NCBI GenBank assembly: GCA_035499575.1
Contig: DATJYN010000005.1
Location: forward strand, 1 to 18,819
DNA: 18,819 bases
Direction of reading: 5' to 3'
Source: RBG-16-66-20 sp035499575
Lineage (GTDB): Bacteria > Pseudomonadota > Gammaproteobacteria > Burkholderiales > SG8-39
In this document: piece by piece, positions 1 through 5,390 of the stretch
Position numbering within the stretch: position 1 is the stretch's first letter
How the letters are laid out: each line of letters starts with the position of its first letter
Program-made: the position numbers and the translations under genes
The notes under the pieces: generated by a model
What the model was told of the DNA's origin: nothing
Database searches by the model: none
The model's input: the letters and a program-made list of their open reading frames with translations, nothing else

Positions 1-665
1 CCGAGGTTCTTCGCCGAGCCGACCGCATCGCGGAACGGGCCGTAGAAGCCCGACGCGTATTTCGCCGAGTACGCCATGATACGTGTGTGGATGTGGCCCT
101 TCTTCTCGAGCGCCTGGCGGATGCGGCCGATGCGCCCGTCCATCATGTCGGAAGGGGCGACGATGTCGACGCCGGCCGCCGCCTGTACGAGGGCCTGCTT
201 CTCGAGCACGCCGAGCGTCAGGTCGTTCAGGATGTAGCCGCTCGCATCGACCACGCCGTCCTGTCCGTGCGACGTGTACGGATCGAGCGCGACGTCGGTC
301 ATGACGCCCAGGTCCGGGAAGCGCGTCTTTACGGCGGCGACGGCGCGCGGCACGAGACCCCTGGGGTTGAGCGCCTCGCGCCCGTCCGGCGTCTTCAGAC
401 GCTGTTCGATCAGCGGGAACAGCGCGATCGCCGGCACGCGCAGTTTTACGCAGTGCTCGGCCACGCGCAGCAGGCGGTCGACCGTGACCCGCTCGACGCC
501 CGGCATCGAGCCCACTTTCTCCGTGCGGTTTTTGCCATCGACGACGAAGACAGGGTAGATGAGGTCGTCCGGGGTCAGCACCGATTCGCGCATCAGCCGC
601 CGCGAGAATTCATCGCGGCGCATGCGCCGCATGCGCACCGCTGGGAAGGAGCCGTAGATGTTCAT
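1..665 (-). CDS. hemB: Delta-aminolevulinic acid dehydratase (porphobilinogen synthase), 3' end cut by the window
   Basis: This cytoplasmic enzyme of haem biosynthesis condenses two 5-aminolevulinate molecules into porphobilinogen. The window holds the first 221 residues of a protein usually about 330-340 long. The N-terminus has the arginine-rich MRRMRRDEFSRRLMRE arm (residues 12-27) seen in proteobacterial HemB. The metal site reads DVALDPYTSHGQDG (124-137), with Ala/Asp in place of the cysteines of zinc enzymes. This is the Pseudomonas-like, magnesium-type signature. The first active-site lysine lies in AYSAKYAS (K202). The second, Schiff-base lysine would lie beyond position 1. The ATG at 665 was chosen because the protein begins like its family, although no strong ribosome binding site precedes it. 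It lies 179 bp downstream of engB on the same strand and could be partly co-transcribed with it. Confidence 0.97.
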   Translation of the reverse strand, partial: MNIYGSFPAVRMRRMRRDEFSRRLMRESVLTPDDLIYPVFVVDGKNRTEKVGSMPGVERVTVDRLLRVAEHCVKLRVPAIALFPLIEQRLKTPDGREALNPRGLVPRAVAAVKTRFPDLGVMTDVALDPYTSHGQDGVVDASGYILNDLTLGVLEKQALVQAAAGVDIVAPSDMMDGRIGRIRQALEKKGHIHTRIMAYSAKYASGFYGPFRDAVGSAKNL

Positions 666-729
666 GGGGCTGATTTTTAGGCGGTTTCGGGGCAGCGGGT
701 TTCGTCAGGAACTTTTGCCGGGCGGCGCA

Positions 730-758
730 ATCTTACCTGCAGACGATGTTGATCGTCT
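730..758 (-). promoter_or_regulatory. Candidate hemB promoter with an operator-like inverted repeat
   Basis: In the gap between engB and hemB, 741-747 (AGACGAT) and 752-758 (ATCGTCT) form a perfect 7-bp inverted repeat around the 4-base centre GTTG. On the minus strand a TAAGAT box (735-730) follows five bases downstream of the repeat and could be a -10 element, leaving a leader of roughly 58 bases before the hemB ATG. The matching -35 position falls inside the repeat and does not resemble TTGACA. That arrangement would suit a regulated promoter, but it could be chance. The rest of 666-844 shows no gene. Confidence 0.28.
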
Positions 759-810
759 CCCGCTTCTCCTCCCTGAGCGGGTTGCCTTGGCCCCAAGTCA
801 AGGCGCTTTC

Positions 811-841
811 GCCCCCGGTTGAGTTCCCCTTTTCCGGGGGC
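811..841. terminator. Strong inverted repeat directly after the engB stop, possible terminator
   Basis: GCCCCCGG (811-818) and CCGGGGGC (834-841) are perfect 8-bp inverted arms around a 15-base loop, starting three bases past the engB stop codon. Read on the plus strand, the hairpin is followed by TCTTTATT, a modest T-rich tail, but no plus-strand gene precedes it. Read in the engB direction it is followed by GAAAGCGCC, with no U-tract. It may end or attenuate engB transcription before hemB, or act as a 3' stabilising stem. The position is suggestive, but the terminator call is uncertain. Confidence 0.4.
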
Positions 842-844
842 TCT

Positions 845-1474
845 TTATTCGCGGGCTCCGGGACACGCCTCAGCGCGTTCCCGGAGCCACGCCTCCAGCA
901 GCGCGCGAGTTTCCTCCACGCCTTCGCCGGAACTCGCGGAGAACATCGCTACGGAGCCGCTGAACGCCGTTGCCGCTAGCGCCCGTCTCGTCGCCGCGAG
1001 CGTGCGGCTGCGCTCGGCGCGGGTCAGCTTGTCGGCCTTCGCGAGCAGCGCCAGGCGCGGGCTGCGCCGCGGCGCAAGCCAGGACAGGAAATTCCGGTCC
1101 ACGGGGGTGAGGGGGCGGCGGGCGTCCATCAGCCAGACGATGCCGGCGAGCGAGGCGCGCGAGGCGAGGTAGCCCCCGACCAGGACGTCCCACGTGCTGC
1201 GCAAGCTGAAGGGCGCCGCGGCGAAGCCGTAGCCCGGCAGGTCGGCAAGGCGGCCCGCGCCGTCGAGGTCATAGAAATTCACCGTCTGCGTGCGTCCCGG
1301 AGTCTTGCTGGCGAACGCGAGCCGCTTGCGCCCCGCGAGGGCATTGATCGCACTCGATTTGCCGACGTTCGAGCGTCCCGCGAACGCGATTTCGGGCGTC
1401 GAGTCGGGCGGCAGGTCGCGCGCTGTCGCCGCCGAGAGCAGAAAGCGCGCGCGAGATAGGAGCGGGGTCGCCAT
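845..1474 (-). CDS. engB: Ribosome-biogenesis GTPase EngB/YihA/YsxC
   Basis: This small essential GTPase of the TrmE-Era-EngA-EngB-Septin group helps assemble the large ribosomal subunit in the cytoplasm. The 209 residues match the family length. G1 is GRSNVGKSS (33-41), the switch I segment is KTPGRTQ (57-63), G3 is DLPGYG (78-83) and G5 is SAS (179-181). G4 reads AKAD (145-148) where T/NKxD is usual, so the first residue of the guanine-specificity motif is changed while the lysine and aspartate remain. The ATG at 1474 has a short AGGA just upstream on the minus strand. It is divergent from the cytochrome c4 gene with 71 bp between starts, a neighbourhood I recall for betaproteobacteria. A strong hairpin follows its stop codon. 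Confidence 0.95.
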   Translation of the reverse strand: MATPLLSRARFLLSAATARDLPPDSTPEIAFAGRSNVGKSSAINALAGRKRLAFASKTPGRTQTVNFYDLDGAGRLADLPGYGFAAAPFSLRSTWDVLVGGYLASRASLAGIVWLMDARRPLTPVDRNFLSWLAPRRSPRLALLAKADKLTRAERSRTLAATRRALAATAFSGSVAMFSASSGEGVEETRALLEAWLRERAEACPGARE

Positions 1475-1492
1475 TGTCCTGTGCCGGGAGTC

Positions 1493-1521
1493 GGAAATTC
1501 TAATAAAATCGCGGCTTTCTA
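1493..1521. promoter_or_regulatory. Divergent promoter region between engB and cytochrome c4
   Basis: The 71-bp gap holds an A+T-rich core unlike its surroundings. On the plus strand TAAAAT (1504-1509) is a possible -10, and on the minus strand TAGAAT (1502-1497) is a possible -10 for engB. Neither has a good -35 at normal spacing. Alternatively, GGAAATT (1493-1499), 16 bases, then TTTCTA (1516-1521) resembles the layout of ECF sigma promoters. It would give a leader of about 18 bases before the c4 ATG. A related element lies before the b561 gene. Confidence 0.33.
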
Positions 1522-1545
1522 CGAGGACCCCCGGGGGGCTGCTGC

Positions 1546-2181
1546 ATGATCCGCAAGTTGGCGTACCTCGCCAGCGCCGCCGTGCTTTGGGCTGGCGCGG
1601 CGACGGCGCAGGAGGCCGCCAAGCCCGATGTGGCGAAGGGCCAGAACATCGCGTCCCAGGTTTGCGCGCCCTGCCACGCCGCCGACGGCAACAGCACCGG
1701 CCCGGCGAATCCGAAGCTCGCGGGTCAGTTCTACGAGTATCTGCACAAGCAGCTGAGCAATTTCAAGTCGCAGGGCGGCAAGAAGGCCGAGCGCGAGAAT
1801 CCTGTGATGGCCGGCATGGTGGCCAATCTCTCGGACGCGGACATGCGCGATGTCGCCGCCTACTTCGCTTCGCAGAAGCTCAAGCCCGCGGTCGCCAAGA
1901 GCAAAGACCTTGCCGCGGCGGGGCAGAAGCTGTACCGCGCCGGGAACGCCGCGGGCGGCGTGCCGGCCTGCGCCGGCTGCCATGGCCCGACCGGGGCGGG
2001 CATCCCGACGGAGTTCCCGCGCATCGCGGGGCAGTTCCAGGAGTACACGGAGGCGCAGCTGAAGGCATTCCGTTCCGGCGCCCGTGCCAACGATCCCGCG
2101 TCGATGATGCGCACGGTCGCGGGGCGCCTGACCGACCAGGAAATCCAGGCTATTGCCGACTACGTGGCCGGGCTGCGCTGA
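1546..2181 (+). CDS. Cytochrome c4, periplasmic dihaem electron carrier
   Basis: Cytochrome c4 is a dihaem protein that passes electrons in the periplasm, often towards terminal oxidases. The 211-residue product has a signal peptide (about 1-21, cut near ATAQE) and two homologous halves, each with a CxxCH haem site: CAPCH (40-44) and CAGCH (142-146). Likely methionine ligands are M88 or M91 in the first half and M187 or M188 in the second. Both halves share the pattern LAGQF/IAGQF followed by a helix starting at YLHKQL or YTEAQL, which shows the internal duplication. The ATG at 1546 begins a clear signal sequence. It is the first gene of a plus-strand cluster with a membrane cytochrome b and a cytochrome c', which suggests one electron-transfer chain. 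The symbol cycA is sometimes used but is not assigned here. Confidence 0.95.
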   Translation: MIRKLAYLASAAVLWAGAATAQEAAKPDVAKGQNIASQVCAPCHAADGNSTGPANPKLAGQFYEYLHKQLSNFKSQGGKKAERENPVMAGMVANLSDADMRDVAAYFASQKLKPAVAKSKDLAAAGQKLYRAGNAAGGVPACAGCHGPTGAGIPTEFPRIAGQFQEYTEAQLKAFRSGARANDPASMMRTVAGRLTDQEIQAIADYVAGLR

Positions 2182-2194
2182 GACCCCGGGCAGC

Positions 2195-2223
2195 GGAATA
2201 ATCTCCCGGCGCGGCTGTTCAAA
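2195..2223 (+). promoter_or_regulatory. Weak candidate ECF-type promoter before the b561 gene
   Basis: GGAATAA (2195-2201), a 16-base spacer, then TTCAAA (2218-2223) resembles the sigma-E consensus I recall (GGAACTT, 16-17 bases, TCAAA). The element before cytochrome c4 has similar parts at the same spacing. A start about seven bases after the -10 would fall only a few bases before the ATG at 2233 and would lose the GGGGG ribosome binding site at 2224-2228. The site is therefore doubtful for the b561 gene itself. Confidence 0.18.
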
Positions 2224-2232
2224 GGGGGATGC

Positions 2233-2925
2233 ATGAGCGAAACCGGCGATTCGCGGGGCATGGCGCTGGTCCGGGTCTGGGACGCGCCGGTGCGGCTGTT
2301 CCACTGGCTGCTGGTGGCGCTCGTTGCGTTCATGTTCGTGAGCGGCAAGCTCGACTGGATGACCTGGCACATGCGCTGCGGCTACACGGTGCTGGCGCTG
2401 GTGCTGTTTCGCGTGCTCTGGGGGTTTGTCGGCAGCAGCACGGCGCGCTTCTCGAGCTTTCTGGCCGGGCCGTCGGCGGTGCTGGGCTTCGCGCGGCGGC
2501 TGCTTTCGCGCGGCGATGCGAGCACGCCCGGCCACAATCCGCTGGGCGGCTGGATGGTCCTGCTGCTGCTCGCCGTGCTCCTCACGCAGGCGGGTACCGG
2601 CTTGTTCGCCAACGACGACGTGCTGAGCGAGGGGCCGCTGGCGGCGCTGGTCCGAAAGGACACTTCGGACCAGCTCAGCACGATCCACTACTGGAATTCG
2701 TACCTGCTGCTGCTGCTCGTGGCCTTGCATGTCATCGCGGTGGCATACCACTGGCTGGTCAAGAAGGAGAATCTGGTCGGCGCGATGTTCACCGGCGCGA
2801 AGCGCGTGCCGGCGGCCGCGGCCGCAGAGAGTGCGGCGACCCGCTTCGCCAGTCCCTGGCGGGCGCTCGCCTTGCTGGGAGTGGCGGCGCTCGCCGTCTA
2901 CCTGATCGTCAATCGACCTTTCTGA
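2233..2925 (+). CDS. Cytochrome b561-type membrane protein (Ni,Fe-hydrogenase cytochrome b-like)
   Basis: This is a 230-residue integral membrane haem b protein that probably carries electrons between the quinone pool or another donor and periplasmic c-type cytochromes. It opens with the family signature VWDAPVRLFHW (15-25). Hydrophobic segments lie near 23-37, 50-66, 107-123, 157-175 and 210-226. Candidate haem-ligating histidines are H24, H46, H152 and H166. The ATG at 2233 is preceded by GGGGG at 2224-2228; M10 is a less likely start. It follows cytochrome c4 by 51 bp, and its stop codon lies inside the ribosome binding site of the next gene, so the two are translated from one message. The exact redox partner cannot be read from the sequence, although adjacent c4 and c' genes make them obvious candidates. 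The C-terminal Ala-rich linker (193-202) is not conserved in my memory of the family. Confidence 0.9.
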   Translation: MSETGDSRGMALVRVWDAPVRLFHWLLVALVAFMFVSGKLDWMTWHMRCGYTVLALVLFRVLWGFVGSSTARFSSFLAGPSAVLGFARRLLSRGDASTPGHNPLGGWMVLLLLAVLLTQAGTGLFANDDVLSEGPLAALVRKDTSDQLSTIHYWNSYLLLLLVALHVIAVAYHWLVKKENLVGAMFTGAKRVPAAAAAESAATRFASPWRALALLGVAALAVYLIVNRPF

Positions 2926-2935
2926 GGAGCAAGCG

Positions 2936-3391
2936 ATGAGAACCAAAATATGGACCGCCGCGTTGGCCCTGGCGCTGGGAGCGGGCGCCGCACAGCAGGC
3001 GATGGCGCAGGCCAAGCCCGACGTGCTGGTGAAGCAGCGCCAGGCCGCCATGATCCTGCAGGCAAAATACCTCGGCCCGATCGGCGCGATGCTGAAAGGG
3101 AACATTCCCTACAACGCCGACGTGGTGTCGCGCAACGCCACGTATCTCGAAACGCTGGCGCAGATGCCCTGGGACGGCTTTCAGCCGAGCACCCAGAGCG
3201 AGAAGACCAAGGCCAAGCCCGAGATCTTCAAGGACCCGGCCAAGTTCCAGGCAGCCTACGAGAGACTCGAAGAGGAAACCGCCAAGCTCGGCAAGGTGGC
3301 GCGCGCCAAGGACGAAGCGGGCGTGCGCGCGACGTTCGGCGGTGTAGCGAAGGCCTGCGGCGGCTGCCACGACGACTTCCGGCAGAAATAG
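2936..3391 (+). CDS. Cytochrome c556 / cytochrome c' family protein (class II c)
   Basis: The 151-residue product is a secreted monohaem class II cytochrome c, expected as a four-helix bundle in the periplasm. A signal peptide covers about 1-24 (cut near AMAQA). The single haem site CGGCH (141-145) sits at the extreme C-terminus, which defines the class. M39 in the first mature helix (RQAAM) is at the place expected for the methionine ligand of low-spin c556 proteins, favouring c556 over the five-coordinate c'. GAGGAG (2924-2929), which overlaps the b561 stop, is an excellent ribosome binding site for the ATG at 2936. Coupling to b561 implies a shared electron-transfer role. Roles known for the family include electron transfer and binding of small gases such as nitric oxide; which applies here is not visible. 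Confidence 0.91.
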   Translation: MRTKIWTAALALALGAGAAQQAMAQAKPDVLVKQRQAAMILQAKYLGPIGAMLKGNIPYNADVVSRNATYLETLAQMPWDGFQPSTQSEKTKAKPEIFKDPAKFQAAYERLEEETAKLGKVARAKDEAGVRATFGGVAKACGGCHDDFRQK

Positions 3392-3411
3392 CCCCCGCGC
3401 CCGCTGCCGCG

Positions 3412-3903
3412 GTGAGCGACGCCGAGCGCATAGTTGCGCTGATCCCGCGCCTGCGGCGCTACGCGCGGGCGCTGGCGGGGGATCGCTCGGCGGCGGATGA
3501 CCTGGTGCAGGACACGCTCGAGCGGGCCTGGGCGAAACTGCACCTGTTCCGGCCGGGCACCGATCTGCGGGCCTGGCTGTTCACGGTGATGCACAACGTC
3601 CACGTGAACCAGCTCCGCGCGGCGCGGCCTGGCGCGCCGCTGGAGGACGAGATGCCGGAGCTGGCGCATCCGGCGCGCGAAAGCGACGGGCTGGAGCTGC
3701 GCGATCTCGACCTCGCGATCCGCCGCCTGCCGCCGGAGCAGCGCGAGGTACTGCTGCTGGTCGCGCTCGAGGACATGAGCTACGGCGAGGCGGCGCGCAC
3801 GCTCGACATCCCGATCGGCACCGTGATGTCGCGCCTCGCGCGCGCGCGCGAGAAGCTGCGGGTCGGACTCGGCATCACCGGCAAGCTGAAGGTGGTGAAG
3901 TGA
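3412..3903 (+). CDS. ECF-family RNA polymerase sigma factor
   Basis: This 163-residue sigma factor contains only regions 2 and 4 and directs RNA polymerase to a dedicated promoter set. Region 2 spans about 10-70, with the core-binding stretch ADDLVQDTLERAW (28-40) and the -10-melting stretch DLRAWLFTVMHNV (51-63). Region 4 spans about 100-150 and carries LPPEQREVLLLVALEDMSYG, then a helix-turn-helix ending IGTVMSRLARAREKLR (135-150). The GTG at 3412 is the only reasonable start, 20 bases after the c556 stop. No good ribosome binding site is seen, so translation may depend on the upstream gene. The frame stays open far upstream through the c556 gene, but that part is arginine-rich shadow sequence. 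Its TGA overlaps the GTG of the next gene, the usual layout for a sigma factor and its inhibitor. Confidence 0.93.
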   Translation: MSDAERIVALIPRLRRYARALAGDRSAADDLVQDTLERAWAKLHLFRPGTDLRAWLFTVMHNVHVNQLRAARPGAPLEDEMPELAHPARESDGLELRDLDLAIRRLPPEQREVLLLVALEDMSYGEAARTLDIPIGTVMSRLARAREKLRVGLGITGKLKVVK

Positions 3904-4577
3904 CGCTGGAGAACCAGCCGCGCGACGACGGCGAGATGCAGATGATCTCGAACATGCTGCATGAAGCCTACGACCCCGTGCTGGCGGAGCCGGTGCCGGC
4001 TCGACTCGCGCGCCGGCCGCCAAGGCGCTGGATACCCTATGCGCTTGCCGCCGGCTGCACCTTGCTCGGGCTGGGCGTGGGCGTCGCGACGGGCTGGCAG
4101 CTGCACGCCTGGGAGGGCGGCCCGGCGGCCAAACGGCCCGAGGTGCCGGCGTTCGTCGAGCGCGCGGCGGTGGCGCACGCGACCTACGTGCCCGAGGTGC
4201 GGCATCCGGTGGAGGTCGGCGCCGACCAGGAGCAGCATCTCGTGGCGTGGCTCTCGAAGCGGCTCGGCGCGAGGCTGCGCGTGCCGAGCCTCGATTCGGT
4301 CGGCTACAGCCTCGTCGGCGGGCGCCTGCTGCCGGGCGAGAAGGCCCCGGTCGCGCAGTTCATGTACCAGACCCCGCAGGGCCGGCGCCTGACGCTCTAC
4401 GTGCGCACCGATGCGTCGGAGAACCCGGAGACGGCGTTCCGCTATGCCGCTGAGGGCAAGGTCAAGGTGTTCTACTGGATCGACCGCAAGCTCGGCTACG
4501 CGCTGTCCTCGAGCGATATCGACAAGGACGACCTGCTCAAGGTCGCCAACGCCGTCTACCGGCAGCTCAATCCCTAG
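3900..4577 (+). CDS. Probable membrane anti-sigma factor lacking the zinc-finger motif
   Basis: The 225-residue protein starts with GTG at 3900, overlapping the sigma factor stop (GTGA). This position and its topology indicate an anti-sigma factor that holds the preceding sigma at the membrane. A short cytoplasmic N-terminus (1-44) contains HEAYDPVLAEPVPARL (21-36), a stretch I associate with the segment just before the membrane helix in proteobacterial anti-sigma factors. One membrane helix spans about 45-66 (with a GLGVGVATGW core), followed by a periplasmic domain of about 155 residues. The N-terminal helices with HxxxCxxC zinc ligands are absent; the only cysteine near is C53 in the membrane helix. 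The protein may therefore bind sigma through a minimal motif, or be a degenerate or redesigned regulator. The periplasmic domain matches nothing I can name. It ends 7 bp from the convergent NYN gene. Confidence 0.75.
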   Translation: MTLENQPRDDGEMQMISNMLHEAYDPVLAEPVPARLARRPPRRWIPYALAAGCTLLGLGVGVATGWQLHAWEGGPAAKRPEVPAFVERAAVAHATYVPEVRHPVEVGADQEQHLVAWLSKRLGARLRVPSLDSVGYSLVGGRLLPGEKAPVAQFMYQTPQGRRLTLYVRTDASENPETAFRYAAEGKVKVFYWIDRKLGYALSSSDIDKDDLLKVANAVYRQLNP

Positions 4578-4584
4578 CCGCGCC

Positions 4585-5376
4585 TCAGGCCGGCGCCGCA
4601 AGGCGGATCAGATAGCCGCCGGACTTCTCGTCGCGCTCCAGCGCGACGAGCTTGCGTTTGCCAGCCTCCTCGAGGAGGTCGGAGAAGGCGCGAAAGCCGT
4701 AGTAGCTCTCGTTGAAGCCCGGCTTCCTGCGCTTCAGCGCCTGCTTCACCATCGAACCCCAGATGCGCTCGCCCTCGCCGCGCTCGGCGATCAGCGCCTG
4801 CAGAGTCTCGAGCACGAGGTCGAAGGCTTCCTGCTGCTTCTCGCTGCCTGCGGGCGCCGCGTCCTTGCGCTTCTTCGCCGCCCGGCGTTTGGCCTCGTCC
4901 TCGCGCACCAGGTCGTCGTAGTAGATGAACTCGTCGCAGTTGGCGATCAGGAGGTCCGAGGTGGAGTTCTTCACCCCGACGCCGATCACCACCTTGGCGT
5001 TCTCGCGCAGCTTGGAGACGAGCGGCGAGAAGTCCGAGTCGCCGCTGATGATGACGAAGGTGTCGACGTGCCCCTTGGTGTAGCACAGGTCGAGCGCGTC
5101 CACGACCATGCGGATATCGGCCGAGTTCTTGCCCGACTGCCGCACGTGCGGGATCTCGATCAGCTCGAACGACGCCGCATGCATCCCTGCCTTGAACTCC
5201 TTGTAGCGCTGCCAGTCGCAGTAGGCCTTCTTCACCACGATCGAGCCCTTCAGCAGCAGCCGTTCGAGTACCCGGTTGATGTCGAACTTCTCGTACTTCG
5301 CGTCCTGCACCCCGAGCGCGACGTTCTCGAAGTCGCAGAACAGGGCCATATTGCGCGTTTCGTGGCTTGCCGCCAT
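4585..5376 (-). CDS. NYN-domain (PIN-like) protein with a C-terminal OST-HTH/LOTUS-like domain
   Basis: A 263-residue cytoplasmic protein of the LabA/DUF88 type, predicted to act as a ribonuclease or RNA-binding protein. The NYN domain covers about 9-155. Its acidic residues are D15 and N18 in ALFCDFENVA, D87 in NSADIRM, D93 nearby, and D113/D115 in ISGDSDF, the arrangement of PIN-like metal-dependent nucleases. A basic linker (AKRRAAKKRKD, 162-172) precedes a C-terminal winged-helix-like domain (about 183-260) that matches the OST-HTH/LOTUS pattern, with WGSMVKQALKRRKPGF and SYYGFRAFSDLLEEA. I chose the ATG at 5376, preceded by AGAGGGG on the minus strand, over a longer frame whose extra 36 residues are Arg/Ala-rich. 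It lies 14 bp after the RND pump stop and is probably the last gene of that operon. The substrate is unknown. Confidence 0.87.
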   Translation of the reverse strand: MAASHETRNMALFCDFENVALGVQDAKYEKFDINRVLERLLLKGSIVVKKAYCDWQRYKEFKAGMHAASFELIEIPHVRQSGKNSADIRMVVDALDLCYTKGHVDTFVIISGDSDFSPLVSKLRENAKVVIGVGVKNSTSDLLIANCDEFIYYDDLVREDEAKRRAAKKRKDAAPAGSEKQQEAFDLVLETLQALIAERGEGERIWGSMVKQALKRRKPGFNESYYGFRAFSDLLEEAGKRKLVALERDEKSGGYLIRLAAPA

Positions 5377-5390
5377 CCGTATCCCCTCTC

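Noticed and set aside
1519..3105. A minus-strand open frame of about 528 codons opposite cytochromes c4 and b561
   Set aside because: It is antisense to two genes with haem motifs, and its product is His/Arg-rich without domains.
2950..3411. An N-terminal extension of the sigma factor through the c556 gene
   Set aside because: The extension would overlap the whole of a well-supported cytochrome gene and reads as Arg/Gly/Gln-rich shadow; sigma region 2 begins soon after the GTG at 3412.
4580..4596. Inverted repeat GCGCC-N7-GGCGC between the convergent anti-sigma and NYN genes as a terminator
   Set aside because: Only five base pairs, no T-run on either strand, and mostly inside the NYN coding end; expected by chance in G+C-rich DNA.
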